Shown piece after piece: positions 16,501-25,394 of a stretch of 64,000 bases of DNA. The translations under genes and the position numbers were made by a program. Within the stretch, counting starts at the first letter, position 1. Every line of letters starts with the position of its first letter. The DNA comes from CAJXMH01 sp964001305 (lineage in GTDB: Bacteria > Bacteroidota > Bacteroidia > Flavobacteriales_E > Vicingaceae), in the NCBI GenBank assembly GCA_964001305.1, contig CAXFAI010000010.1, positions 1 to 64,000 on the forward strand, in the 5' to 3' direction. The notes below the pieces were generated by a model. It searched no databases. It saw only the letters and a program-made list of their open reading frames with translations, and had not been told where the DNA came from.

Positions 16501-18537
16501 TTAAAATTTTACCCCCATGATACATATATCATCGGTTTGATAATTACCTCCTTGCCAATCTATTAGCGTTTGTTTTATCGTTTCTTTTTGTTGCTCTGTT
16601 TCCATATTGGCCACAGAAAGCAAAAGCTGTTTCAATTTTTTCGACATAAATCGCTTTCCTTTTTCGCCTCCAAATTGATCGATGATTCCATCAGAGAAGA
16701 TATATACCTGATCTCCTTCTTGTAGTTGAATTCTCTCCGTTGAAAAAGGTTTTAGCGTAGTTGAATATCCTATATGTTGTCGATTGGCTTTGTATTCCAA
16801 AATTTCACCTTCCCGAATCAACCAAAGTGGACGATTGGCTCCAGAAAAATGAATCTCATTGTTATTTTGATCCCATATTCCCAAAGCCAAATCCATTCCA
16901 TCAAGAATTTCAGCTTCTTGGGTATTGTTTAAAACTTCAATCAGTTTTTCTCTTGTAAAATCAAGTATTTCAGAAGCGGAACTCAAATTTGCTTTCTCAA
17001 AAGCTTGCTGTAAAATGCCATTACACATCACGCTTAACATGGCTCCTGGTACCCCGTGCCCCGTACAATCAGCCACCACAAAAACCGGATAATCATACAT
17101 ACCCATGGCTTTTAAGCGATCTACCATGAAAAAATCTCCACTTACAACATCTTTGGGCTGGTACCATACGAAAGATTCACTCAAAATGGATTTTTGAACC
17201 TGCTCAGAAGGAATAATGGATTGCTGTATACGGCTAGAATAATTGATACTCTCCTTGATTTCTTTATTCTGATGTAAGATTAATTCCTCTTGATATTTTC
17301 GCTCTGTAATCTCTTGCTCAACCGCAATATATCCTTTTTCCCCTTCGCTATTTACAATGGGATCCATAGTCAATTCAATCCAAATGGCCTCACCAGATTT
17401 GGTGTAATTAAGGAGTTCAGCCTTGATGCTCTTCCCTGCTTGAATTTTTGATACTATATCATTCAACACCTTGGGGTCGGTTTTCGGCCCATTTAAAACT
17501 TCCCCAGGAATTTTCCCAATCACTTCTTCCCTTTGATAACCAAACACCTTGGTAAAAGCTTCATTCACCCACTGAATTTCATTTTTGTTGTTTAAAAACA
17601 AAATGATATTGGTTGTTTTTCGAGCTACCATCGATAAGCGGTCCAACTCCATTTCATATACTTTTCGGGTAGTAACATCTCTAACAATAGCATGAAATTC
17701 AGCTACATGGCCTTTATTTTCTAAACTAGGAATGGCTTTCACATTCTGCGCCACCCACTTGCACCTACCAAACTTATCAACCACTCGAAACTCATTAAAA
17801 GTATCTGAACCTCCTCCCTTCATTTGTTGTTTGTAGAATGAAATCACTTCCTCTTTATCGTCAGGATGAATCACATCCATGTAATTTTTCCCTTGTAACT
17901 CAAAACTTTCAAAGCCCAATATGTTTTTCATGGAATCATTCACGAAAGTGAAATCACCATTGTAATTGGAAATATAAATTCCGTCTTTCGCATTGGAAAT
18001 CAAAAACTTGTATTTCTTTTCTAAATCCTTTTGCTTGGTAATGTCTCTTACTACAGCCTGAAAACCATCAATCTGACCTTTTTCATAATCTGAAATGTGA
18101 ATTTTTACACTTTGTTGAACCCATCGCATTTTTCCCTTTTTCGTGTAGACCCGAAAATCTAAAATGGTTTTATACTTTTTGGTGCTAAACTGATTGTAAT
18201 AAAACTGCCTTACCATTTCTTGGTCATCTTCATGAACCAAAAACGTAAAATGCTTTCCAATCAACTCCTCCGGTTTATAACCTAAAAGTTCTTCCGAAGA
18301 AAAATTGACAAAGGTGAAAAAGCCATTAATATCTGCGGTATAAATGATATCTCCAATGTTATTGACAATAAAGGAAAAGTTATCTTTTAAGGGTTCGTCG
18401 GTATCTTCAACAAAATTTAAATTGGTTCTCCTTTCTTCTTTTAAAGCTCGTATGTAATACACGATAAAACCAAGTAATAACCCAATAATTAGAATTAGGC
18501 AATAGATGACAAATGATTCAGTGGACTGGCTTAGCAT
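16501..18537 (-). CDS. Membrane PAS-PAS-PAS-SpoIIE (PP2C) phosphatase
   Basis: This 678-residue protein has one N-terminal membrane helix (FVIYCLILIIGLLLGFIVYY), three PAS domains with PAC tails (about residues 50-170, 175-295 and 300-415; for example GDIIYTADINGFFTFVN and ILGFESFELQGKNYMDVI), a short helical linker (SINYSSRIQQSIIPS) and a C-terminal SpoIIE/PP2C domain with metal-binding motifs VVSGDFFM, VADCTGHGVPGAM and SDGIIDQFGG. It should dephosphorylate a Ser/Thr-phosphorylated partner in response to PAS signals. As first gene of the five-gene operon it may act on the small protein at 13693. Confidence 0.94.
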   Translation of the reverse strand: MLSQSTESFVIYCLILIIGLLLGFIVYYIRALKEERRTNLNFVEDTDEPLKDNFSFIVNNIGDIIYTADINGFFTFVNFSSEELLGYKPEELIGKHFTFLVHEDDQEMVRQFYYNQFSTKKYKTILDFRVYTKKGKMRWVQQSVKIHISDYEKGQIDGFQAVVRDITKQKDLEKKYKFLISNAKDGIYISNYNGDFTFVNDSMKNILGFESFELQGKNYMDVIHPDDKEEVISFYKQQMKGGGSDTFNEFRVVDKFGRCKWVAQNVKAIPSLENKGHVAEFHAIVRDVTTRKVYEMELDRLSMVARKTTNIILFLNNKNEIQWVNEAFTKVFGYQREEVIGKIPGEVLNGPKTDPKVLNDIVSKIQAGKSIKAELLNYTKSGEAIWIELTMDPIVNSEGEKGYIAVEQEITERKYQEELILHQNKEIKESINYSSRIQQSIIPSEQVQKSILSESFVWYQPKDVVSGDFFMVDRLKAMGMYDYPVFVVADCTGHGVPGAMLSVMCNGILQQAFEKANLSSASEILDFTREKLIEVLNNTQEAEILDGMDLALGIWDQNNNEIHFSGANRPLWLIREGEILEYKANRQHIGYSTTLKPFSTERIQLQEGDQVYIFSDGIIDQFGGEKGKRFMSKKLKQLLLSVANMETEQQKETIKQTLIDWQGGNYQTDDICIMGVKF

Positions 18538-18680
18538 CAGGAAGTAGTAGCAATTAGTAGAAATGCAATTTTACATATTTTAAATCGACTTCAAATCAAC
18601 TAAATATGGTTATACCGAATCTACTAAACATTCAAACCTAAAATTGGTTTTCACACGACTTTATTAGCCACATTTATTCA

Positions 18681-18812
18681 ATTCTCTACTCTCTTACTTC
18701 TAAAATCTAATGTCTAAAGTCTTCCACTCTACTTTCTACTCCCTACTCTCTATTCTCTACTCTCTACTCTCTATTCTCAACTCTCTACTCTCTATTCTCT
18801 ACTCTCTTCCCT
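18681..18812. repeat. Pyrimidine-rich 'word' repeat at the 3' end of mutS2
   Basis: About 130 bp made of degenerate tandem words such as CTCTCTATTCTCTACT and TCTAAAATCTAATGTCTAA. It reaches to the last bases of mutS2. The TCTAAAATCTAA word recurs in the blocks at 21113-21286 and 22472-22535. There is no CRISPR-like regularity. Confidence 0.85.
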
Positions 18813-20952
18813 ATACTCCCACCAACTCACTCACTTTCACCTTGGCTTTCATTACCCCAAAAATTACCGTGGCTTCATTTCCATCTATACTGAGTACCTC
18901 TCCTACCTGACGACCATTTTTCAGCTTCGCTCTTTGCCCTACAGCAATCGGTTTGGGTTCAGGCTTGCGATTTTTCTTTTGCTTTCGTTGTTGTTTTTGT
19001 TTTCGCTTGGCTTCTAATGCTTCTTCCTCTTTGCGTTGGGCTTCTTGTGCTTCTCGGGCAGCTTGCTCTAACTTCGATTTTTCAATGGTCAAATATTTTT
19101 GCACCTCTTTCCAATGTTCTTTTTGCTTGGCCTTGCCTTTGGGCAAATGCTGTATAAACTGAAACATCTTTTGTCCGTGACTTAAGTATTTATTGTTCCG
19201 CTCAATGCGCTTTTGTTGTCGTTCTAATCGCTCTTCGTAATGGGTGCTTTTTTCTTCCAGCTCTTCACGGCTGCGCTCCATTTCTTGCTTGGCATCATAA
19301 CTTTCTCGCTTTAGCTTTTGCAGCACCGATTTATCTCGCTGTAGGTCTGAAATTAGCTTATCGAACTTTACTTTTTGACCATCTACTTTGGCTTTAGCCT
19401 TTTGCAGCATTTCTTTAGGAATGCCATTCATTTGAGCCACCTCAAAAGTGAAGGAAGAACCTGGCTGCCCCACCATTAACTGATATTCGGGCTTCAAGGT
19501 TTTGCGGTTAAACAACATATTGGCATTTTCGGCTTCCGGCAATTGAGCGGCCTTTAACTTAATGTTGGAATAATGCGTGGTAATTACCCCATAGCAACCA
19601 GCTTCGTATATGGTTTCAAAAAATACTTCCGCCAAAGCACCACCCAATTCCGGATCGGAACCTGTTCCAAACTCATCTAACAACAACAAGGTTTTGGGTG
19701 AAGTTTTCTTCAAGAAAAAGTTCATGCGTTGCAAGCGGTAACTATAGGTACTCAATTGGTTTTCAATGGATTGATTATCGCCAATATCTGACAACACAAA
19801 GTCAAAAAAAGCAAAGCGACTTTGGGTAGAAACCGGTACCAACAAACCCGATTGAATCATGAGCTGTAAAAGCCCCATGGTTTTTAAGGTAATGGATTTA
19901 CCGCCGGCATTGGGACCAGAAATCACCAACAAACGCTTGTCGCCATTTAAGCGAAAGGTTTGCGGTATGGTTTTGAGTTTGGCCTCTTGATTTTTGACAT
20001 ACAAAATCGGATGATAAGCTTCTTTCAAAAAGCTTTCTTGACTCTTGAAATTCAGTTGCGGCTTTACCCCATTGATCTTTTGCGCCAACTTTACTTTGGC
20101 GTTTATGGCATCGTAAGCCACCATAATATCTTGATAAGCCGACAGCAATTCGCCATGCTCCCGCATTTGGTCGGTTAGAGCCGCTAAAATGCGCCGAATT
20201 TCCTTGCGCTCATCGTCAATCAGTTGGTCTAACTCACGGTTTAAAGCTTGGTTGACTCTTGGCTCAATATAGGTAAGCGAACCAGTATTGGAAGCCCCCA
20301 AAATGCTACCCTCTACCTGACGTTTGTAAGAAGAAAGTACGGTGAGCACCCGCCGACCGTCAATGGTGTTTTCTTTAATGTCGCTGACAAAGCCATTGGC
20401 TTGTGCGGCTTTTAAGGCCTTTTCAAAATTGCGGTTTATCAGATTGCGCTTGCTCGCAATGCCCTGACGAATTCGTTGTAATTCTTCCGAAGCATCGTCT
20501 TTAATTTGCAAGCGACGATCAAACACTTTTTCCATGGCCTTTTCAATGGCTTTGGTGGGATAGGCATTTTGCAAAAGGGCAAAAAGTTGCGGATACTGCT
20601 CCTTTTCGTCTTTAAAAAAGCCAAACAATTGATTCACCAAGCGAGAGGCATCTAAAATGCGAATGAGGCTTTCTACCTCCAGCACTGATCCTTGAATTTG
20701 CAGCAGGCGCAATTCCTTTTTGAGTTCGTGCAACTCCAAACGTGGAAAACGCAAACCGCGGTTGCGAATTAATTGTAGCTCATGCGAAAGGGCTAAACTT
20801 TTTTCCGCTTCTTGTGGCTGACGAAAAGGCTGCAAACGCTGAAAACGAGCTTGCACCGTTTCGGTTTGGGCAAAGCCCTGCAACCATTCCCGAATTTGCG
20901 GAAACTCTAAGTCTTCAGCCGTTTGTTCATCAAAATAACGCATGGATTGCAA
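18811..20952 (-). CDS. mutS2: MutS2-family ATPase, without Smr domain
   Basis: The 713-residue protein has the MutS core domains and ATPase: Walker A in ISGPNAGGKSITLKT, the ST motif and Walker B in LLLLDEFGTGSDPELGGAL, then a long coiled coil (about residues 510-660) with a Lys/Gln-rich linker and a KOW-like C-terminal piece (GQRAKLKNGRQVGEVLSIDG). MutS2 of Bacillus type is about 785 residues and ends in an Smr nuclease domain, which is absent here. Shorter MutS2 proteins may be normal in this group. The role is in recombination control or rescue of stalled ribosomes rather than mismatch repair. The stop codon lies at the edge of a microsatellite-like block. Confidence 0.92.
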   Translation of the reverse strand: MQSMRYFDEQTAEDLEFPQIREWLQGFAQTETVQARFQRLQPFRQPQEAEKSLALSHELQLIRNRGLRFPRLELHELKKELRLLQIQGSVLEVESLIRILDASRLVNQLFGFFKDEKEQYPQLFALLQNAYPTKAIEKAMEKVFDRRLQIKDDASEELQRIRQGIASKRNLINRNFEKALKAAQANGFVSDIKENTIDGRRVLTVLSSYKRQVEGSILGASNTGSLTYIEPRVNQALNRELDQLIDDERKEIRRILAALTDQMREHGELLSAYQDIMVAYDAINAKVKLAQKINGVKPQLNFKSQESFLKEAYHPILYVKNQEAKLKTIPQTFRLNGDKRLLVISGPNAGGKSITLKTMGLLQLMIQSGLLVPVSTQSRFAFFDFVLSDIGDNQSIENQLSTYSYRLQRMNFFLKKTSPKTLLLLDEFGTGSDPELGGALAEVFFETIYEAGCYGVITTHYSNIKLKAAQLPEAENANMLFNRKTLKPEYQLMVGQPGSSFTFEVAQMNGIPKEMLQKAKAKVDGQKVKFDKLISDLQRDKSVLQKLKRESYDAKQEMERSREELEEKSTHYEERLERQQKRIERNNKYLSHGQKMFQFIQHLPKGKAKQKEHWKEVQKYLTIEKSKLEQAAREAQEAQRKEEEALEAKRKQKQQRKQKKNRKPEPKPIAVGQRAKLKNGRQVGEVLSIDGNEATVIFGVMKAKVKVSELVGV

Positions 20953-21220
20953 AAGTAGGGTTTTGGAAGGGCTTGTAATTGACTTCTTCGCTTATAAAAC
21001 AAGTAAAAAGGAAATGGTTTTATTTCTTTTAATCTATACTCATTCCACTTCACTCTTTTTTACTTTTCATTTTTTTCGCCGTGAAAAAAACGAAACAAAA
21101 AAAAACTCGTCCTGTGAATAAAATCTAAAGTCTTATCTCTCGACTCTTGTTTCTTCTCTCTTGCCTCTAGTCTCTTGCCTCTTATATCTTGTCTCTTAAA
21201 TCTTGTCTCCTATCTCTTGT

Positions 21221-21258
21221 CTCTTGCCTCTTGCCTCTAAAATCTAAAGTCTAATCTC
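21221..21258 (+). repeat. Left copy of 38-bp direct repeat
   Basis: This 38-bp segment, starting CTCTTGCCTCTTGCCTCTAA and ending AAAGTCTAATCTC, is identical to 22491-22528 on the same strand. The two copies bracket the mobile mystery protein A/B genes, 1270 bp apart. Confidence 0.9.
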
Positions 21259-21310
21259 TAATGTCTCTCTCCCCCGCTCTTCAACTTTCCTTTTTTCTAG
21301 TCTAGTAACC

Positions 21311-21388
21311 CTATCCCCTTACTTTTTATTTGTTTTTGTCAGGCTATATCCTTACTTTTACGACATATTTGTCAGGCTATATCCTTAC
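21311..21388 (+). promoter_or_regulatory. Triple 33-bp-spaced repeat, likely autoregulatory operator of mobile mystery protein A
   Basis: The 19-bp word TGTCAGGCTATATCCTTAC occurs perfectly at 21337-21355 and 21370-21388, 33 bp apart. A degenerate third copy (CTATCCCCTTAC) begins at 21311, again 33 bp upstream. The last copy ends 3 bp before the start codon of the Xre regulator. A spacing of 33 bp is close to three helical turns, so bound dimers would lie on one DNA face. The position suggests repression by the encoded regulator. Confidence 0.65.
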
Positions 21389-21391
21389 ATT

Positions 21392-21850
21392 ATGAATAAA
21401 AGAAGATTACAAATAGAGCAATTAGAGCAAAAGCTTAAAGGATTTACTTCCGCCAAGAAAGTAGCGCTGCCACAAAATGGTTGGATAAAAACAGTCCGAA
21501 CATCATTGGGCATGACTTTGCAACAACTAGCCGACAAACTCTCGATAAGCAAACAAAGTGTCAGAGAAATAGAACTACGGGAAAAAGAAGGGAGTATAAG
21601 CTTAAAAAGTCTGAGAGAAGCGGCAAATGCGTTAGACATGGAGATTGTTTATGGACTTGTTCCAAAAGATGGAAGTATTGAGAAATTAATTGATCGAAAA
21701 GCAAGCGAATTAGCGAAACAGATCGTATCAAGAACTTCGAACAATATGAAATTAGAAGATCAAGAAAATACGCAGCAACGCCTTAAAAAAGCCTTAGAGG
21801 AAAGAAAAGCAATTATCAAAAATGAATGGCCTAAAACCCTATGGGACTAA
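21392..21850 (+). CDS. Mobile mystery protein A (Xre-type HTH regulator)
   Basis: The 152-residue protein has a central Xre helix-turn-helix (IKTVRTSLGMTLQQLADKLS, then ISKQSVREIELREKEGSISL). N-terminal helix, size and the immediately following Fic gene match the mobile mystery protein A family, which is nearly always paired with the B protein and often found on mobile DNA. It overlaps the Fic gene by 10 bp. By analogy with toxin-antitoxin pairs it probably represses the operon through the 33-bp repeats upstream, but antitoxin activity of this family is inferred, not established here. Confidence 0.88.
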   Translation: MNKRRLQIEQLEQKLKGFTSAKKVALPQNGWIKTVRTSLGMTLQQLADKLSISKQSVREIELREKEGSISLKSLREAANALDMEIVYGLVPKDGSIEKLIDRKASELAKQIVSRTSNNMKLEDQENTQQRLKKALEERKAIIKNEWPKTLWD

Positions 21851-22437
21851 ATTTTGAATACACAGACGGACAAACGCTCATTGATGAGGAAGAAAAAGAA
21901 GGATTGCTGATTGATACCATTAGCACAAAAGGCGAATTGGACGAATTTGAGCAGCAAAACATTGAAGAAGCCTTGCAGTGGGTTTTGGGAAAGAAGTTCA
22001 AAGCTGAGCAAGTGTTTACGGAGAAGTTTATCCGTAGCTTGCACAAACGCATGTATGGCAGTATTTGGGCATGGGCCGGTGAATTTAGAAAAACGAATAA
22101 AAACCTTGGAGTCCACAAGCATCAAATACCCACCGAGCTAAAAAAGCTGTGTGATGATGCACTTTTTTGGATTAGCAAGCAAACGTATGATCCGGATGAA
22201 ATAGCCATCCGTTTTAAGCATAGAATTGTAAGCATTCACTGCTTCTCGAATGGAAACGGAAGACACAGCCGATTAATGGGAGATCTTATTATTGAAAAGC
22301 TTTATGGTAAAATGCCCTTTAGTTGGGGAGCCAAAAATTTGTCTAGAACCGGAGAAAGTAGAAAAGTTTATTTGCAAGCCGTTAAAGCAGCCGACCAAGG
22401 CAACTTTAAACCACTGATCAAGTTCGCGAGATCATAA
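21841..22437 (+). CDS. Mobile mystery protein B (Fic-domain protein)
   Basis: The 198-residue protein carries a Fic motif HCFSNGNGRHSR (residues 133-144), with catalytic His133, the GNGR anion loop and Arg144. Upstream it has the typical flap region (NKNLGVHKHQIP). Fic enzymes usually AMP-transfer to protein hydroxyls. I did not find a clear inhibitory (S/T)xxxE(G/N) helix in the protein or its partner. It ends 53 bp before the right copy of the 38-bp direct repeat. The pair with mobile mystery protein A marks this as accessory, transferable DNA. Confidence 0.9.
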   Translation: MGLNFEYTDGQTLIDEEEKEGLLIDTISTKGELDEFEQQNIEEALQWVLGKKFKAEQVFTEKFIRSLHKRMYGSIWAWAGEFRKTNKNLGVHKHQIPTELKKLCDDALFWISKQTYDPDEIAIRFKHRIVSIHCFSNGNGRHSRLMGDLIIEKLYGKMPFSWGAKNLSRTGESRKVYLQAVKAADQGNFKPLIKFARS

Positions 22438-22490
22438 ACTCTTTCTCTTCAACTATTTCACTTTTCTTCTTCTAAGCTCTAAAGTCTAAG

Positions 22491-22528
22491 CTCTTGCCTC
22501 TTGCCTCTAAAATCTAAAGTCTAATCTC
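22491..22528 (+). repeat. Right copy of 38-bp direct repeat
   Basis: Identical to 21221-21258. It sits inside a short pyrimidine word block (about 22472-22535) between the Fic gene and the restriction-modification operon. The rest of the 219-bp gap (22536-22656) is AT-rich and would hold the promoter of that operon. Confidence 0.9.
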
Positions 22529-22656
22529 AAAAGTCTCCCTAAAAAAAATACTCAGAAACTAGTAGATACAAAGGCATGGGATTTTTGTATTTTTCGTTGT
22601 TCAGTAACAATTTAAATCACTTATTTTAAAACATACTATCTATTACGCTATAAATA

Positions 22657-25389
22657 ATGGCTTTAAGCTGGAATGAAATAAAAGACCGAGCCTTAAAATT
22701 CACAAAAGAATGGGAAGGTGAAAGCAGAGAACGTGCTGAAAAAGACACATTTTGGAACGACTTTTTTAATGTATTTGGAATTTCAAGGAGACGACTTGCC
22801 ACCTTTGAAGAACCTGTTAAAAAATTGAATAATAAACAAGGCTTTATTGATTTGTTTTGGAAAGGAACTCTGTTAGTTGAGCACAAATCCAAAGGAAAAA
22901 ATCTTGATGCAGCTTTTGAGCAAGCGACAGATTACTTTCATGGAATCAAAGAGCATGAATTACCAAAATACGTTTTGGTTTCTGACTTTGAAAAATTCAA
23001 ACTGTATGACCTGGATGACAAAAAAGAATATGAATTTGGAATAAAAGACTTTCACAAAAACATTAAGCTATTTGGATTTATTGCAGGTTATCAAAAACGG
23101 ACTTTTAAGGATGAAGACCCTGTAAATATTAAAGCTGCTGAACTCATGGGAAAGCTTCATGACCAATTAGAAGAAAGTGGTTATGAAGGACATCCTTTAG
23201 AAGTGTTCTTGGTTAGATTACTTTTTTGCTTGTTTGCGGACGACACCGGAATTTTTGAAAAGGATACATTCAAAGAATTCATAGAAATTAAAACAAATGA
23301 AGATGGAAGCGACTTAGGCGCATGGCTGGCGCAATATTTCCAAGTATTAAATACACCTGCTGACAAAAGACTTAAAAACCTTGATGAACATTTAGCTGCT
23401 TTTCCTTATGTAAACGGTAAACTCTTTGAAGAACCTTTACCCATTGCTTCATTCAATTCAAGAATGCGCGAAATTCTTTTGGAATGTAGTTCTTTAGATT
23501 GGGGTAAAATTTCGCCCGCGATTTTTGGTAGTATGTTCCAAAGTGTGATGAATCCCGAAGAACGGAGAAATCTTGGAGCACATTACACATCTGAAAAGAA
23601 CATTCTAAAACTGATAAAACCGCTTTTTCTTGACGAACTTCAAACAGAATTTCAAAAGGTTAAAAGCAACAAAAACAAGCTCAAAGAATTTCACCAAAAA
23701 CTCGGTAGTTTAAAATTTCTTGACCCTGCTTGTGGTTGCGGAAACTTCTTAATTATAACCTACCGCGAATTACGCCTCTTAGAGTTGGAAGTCCTTAAAG
23801 AGTTATATGGCGGACAACAAGTTTTTGGAATCGACCAAATCATGCTCGTTGATGTTGACCAGTTTTATGGAATAGAATATGACGAGTTTCCTGCAAGAAT
23901 TGCAGAAGTTGCCTTGTGGCTAATGGACCACCAAATGAACTTGCGTATTTCGGAAGCATTTGGTATGTACTACGCACGTTTACCATTAAAAAAGTCAGCT
24001 ACTATTTATCACGGTAATGCACTTCAAACAAATTGGGATGATGTGATTTCTAAAAATGACCTTTCATTCATACTTGGCAATCCCCCTTTTGTTGGCTCAC
24101 GAATAATGAGCAAAGACCAGAAAAGCGATTTAAAGCTCTCATTTCAAAAACTCAAGAAAACGGGCGACCTAGACTACGTTACTGGGTGGTACGCACTAGC
24201 ATCAAAATATATCTATAAAACCAATATAAAAGTTGCGTTTGTATCAACAAACTCAGTGGTCCAAGGTCTTCAACCAACGATTCTTTGGAAATACCTAATT
24301 AATGAATTTGGAATAAAGATTCATTTTGCTCATAGGACTTTTAAATGGAACAATGAAGCTAAAGGTAATGCTGCTGTTTATTGCGTAATAATTGGTTTTG
24401 CCGCTTTTAACATTCCTAATAAACGACTTTTTGAATACGAAGATATTAAGGAAGAACCTCATGAACTTTCAGTAAAAAATATTAACCCCTATTTACTTGA
24501 AGGTAGTGATATTCTAATCGAAAGACTCCAAGAACCAATTTGCAACGTGCCAGGAATGCACTTTGGTAATATGCCAGCAGACGGAGGTGAATTATTGTTT
24601 AGTGATTCTGAAAAAAATGAATTCTTAAAGTCTGAACCAAAAGCAAAAAAGTACTTTAGACGTTTTATGGGTTCTCAAGAGTTCATCAATAATCAAAAAC
24701 GATGGTGCTTATGGCTGAAAGATATTGAGCCGAGTGAATTACGATCAATGAAAACTGTACTTCAACGAGTACAAAATGTAAAAAGCATACGAGAAAAATC
24801 TTCACGACCTCAATTAGCATCAATTCCTCATTTATTTGCTCAAATCACTCAACCTGAAGGTGTTGATTACATTATCGTTCCTAGTGTTTCATCTGAAAGG
24901 AGAAAATACATACCTATAGGTTTTCAAAAAGCTGAAGTTGTTGCAAGCAACCTATGCCTTATAGTACCAAAAACTGGACTATATCATTTTGGAATGCTTA
25001 TGTCTGAAATGCATATGGCTTGGGTAAAATATACTTGTGGTCGCTTAAAAAGTGATTTTAGATATTCAAAGGATTTAGTTTATAATAACTACCCTTGGCC
25101 AAAAGAACCAAGTGATAAGAATAAAAAAGCGGTTGAAAAAAAAGCACAGAAAGTATTGGACGTTAGAGCAGAGTTCCCTGAAAGTAGTTTGGCAGATTTG
25201 TATGACCCTTTAACTATGCCACCAAAGTTGGTAAAAGCGCATCAAGAATTGGACAAGGCAGTTGATTTGTGTTACAGACCACAAGTATTTACAAATGAAA
25301 CGGCCCGGATTGAATTTTTATTTGAATTGTATAATGAATACACCATGCCCTTATTGAAAAAGGAAAAGAAAGGGAAACGGAAAAAATAA
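22657..25389 (+). CDS. MmeI-like type IIG/IIL restriction enzyme-methyltransferase
   Basis: A 910-residue single-chain restriction-modification protein. The N-terminal nuclease has the PD-(D/E)XK residues Asp65, Glu75 and Lys77 (GFIDLFWKGTLLVEHKSKG), as in MmeI. A helical spacer (about residues 150-330) follows. The gamma-class adenine methyltransferase has motif I LDPACGCGN (about 355-363) and motif IV NPPF (about 475-478). A target-recognition part (about 610-800) and a small C-terminal domain complete it. All catalytic residues look intact, so it should both methylate adenine and cut at a fixed distance from its site. It is first in a tight operon with an RNase H and a helicase. Confidence 0.9.
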   Translation: MALSWNEIKDRALKFTKEWEGESRERAEKDTFWNDFFNVFGISRRRLATFEEPVKKLNNKQGFIDLFWKGTLLVEHKSKGKNLDAAFEQATDYFHGIKEHELPKYVLVSDFEKFKLYDLDDKKEYEFGIKDFHKNIKLFGFIAGYQKRTFKDEDPVNIKAAELMGKLHDQLEESGYEGHPLEVFLVRLLFCLFADDTGIFEKDTFKEFIEIKTNEDGSDLGAWLAQYFQVLNTPADKRLKNLDEHLAAFPYVNGKLFEEPLPIASFNSRMREILLECSSLDWGKISPAIFGSMFQSVMNPEERRNLGAHYTSEKNILKLIKPLFLDELQTEFQKVKSNKNKLKEFHQKLGSLKFLDPACGCGNFLIITYRELRLLELEVLKELYGGQQVFGIDQIMLVDVDQFYGIEYDEFPARIAEVALWLMDHQMNLRISEAFGMYYARLPLKKSATIYHGNALQTNWDDVISKNDLSFILGNPPFVGSRIMSKDQKSDLKLSFQKLKKTGDLDYVTGWYALASKYIYKTNIKVAFVSTNSVVQGLQPTILWKYLINEFGIKIHFAHRTFKWNNEAKGNAAVYCVIIGFAAFNIPNKRLFEYEDIKEEPHELSVKNINPYLLEGSDILIERLQEPICNVPGMHFGNMPADGGELLFSDSEKNEFLKSEPKAKKYFRRFMGSQEFINNQKRWCLWLKDIEPSELRSMKTVLQRVQNVKSIREKSSRPQLASIPHLFAQITQPEGVDYIIVPSVSSERRKYIPIGFQKAEVVASNLCLIVPKTGLYHFGMLMSEMHMAWVKYTCGRLKSDFRYSKDLVYNNYPWPKEPSDKNKKAVEKKAQKVLDVRAEFPESSLADLYDPLTMPPKLVKAHQELDKAVDLCYRPQVFTNETARIEFLFELYNEYTMPLLKKEKKGKRKK

Positions 25390-25394
25390 TTTAA

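Larger units (their letters stand above)
20953..21391. other. 439-bp intergenic region between mutS2 and mobile mystery protein A
   Basis: No gene seen. From mutS2 outward it holds: an A/T-rich stretch; a hairpin of TTTTTTTC (21070-21077) and GAAAAAAA (21083-21090) around a GCCGT loop; a block of degenerate pyrimidine words (about 21113-21286, many copies of CTCTTGCCTCT and TCTTGTCTC); and three 33-bp-spaced copies of a CTATATCCTTAC motif directly before the next gene. The divergent promoters of mutS2 and the island must lie here. Confidence 0.8.

Noticed and set aside
18710..18910. 66-residue plus-strand frame with repeated LLSILYS
   Set aside because: Translation of the pyrimidine word repeat running into the mutS2 antisense strand; low complexity.
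21113..21286. Possible CRISPR array in the repetitive block before the mobile mystery genes
   Set aside because: Words vary in length and sequence, there are no spacers of constant size and no cas gene is present.
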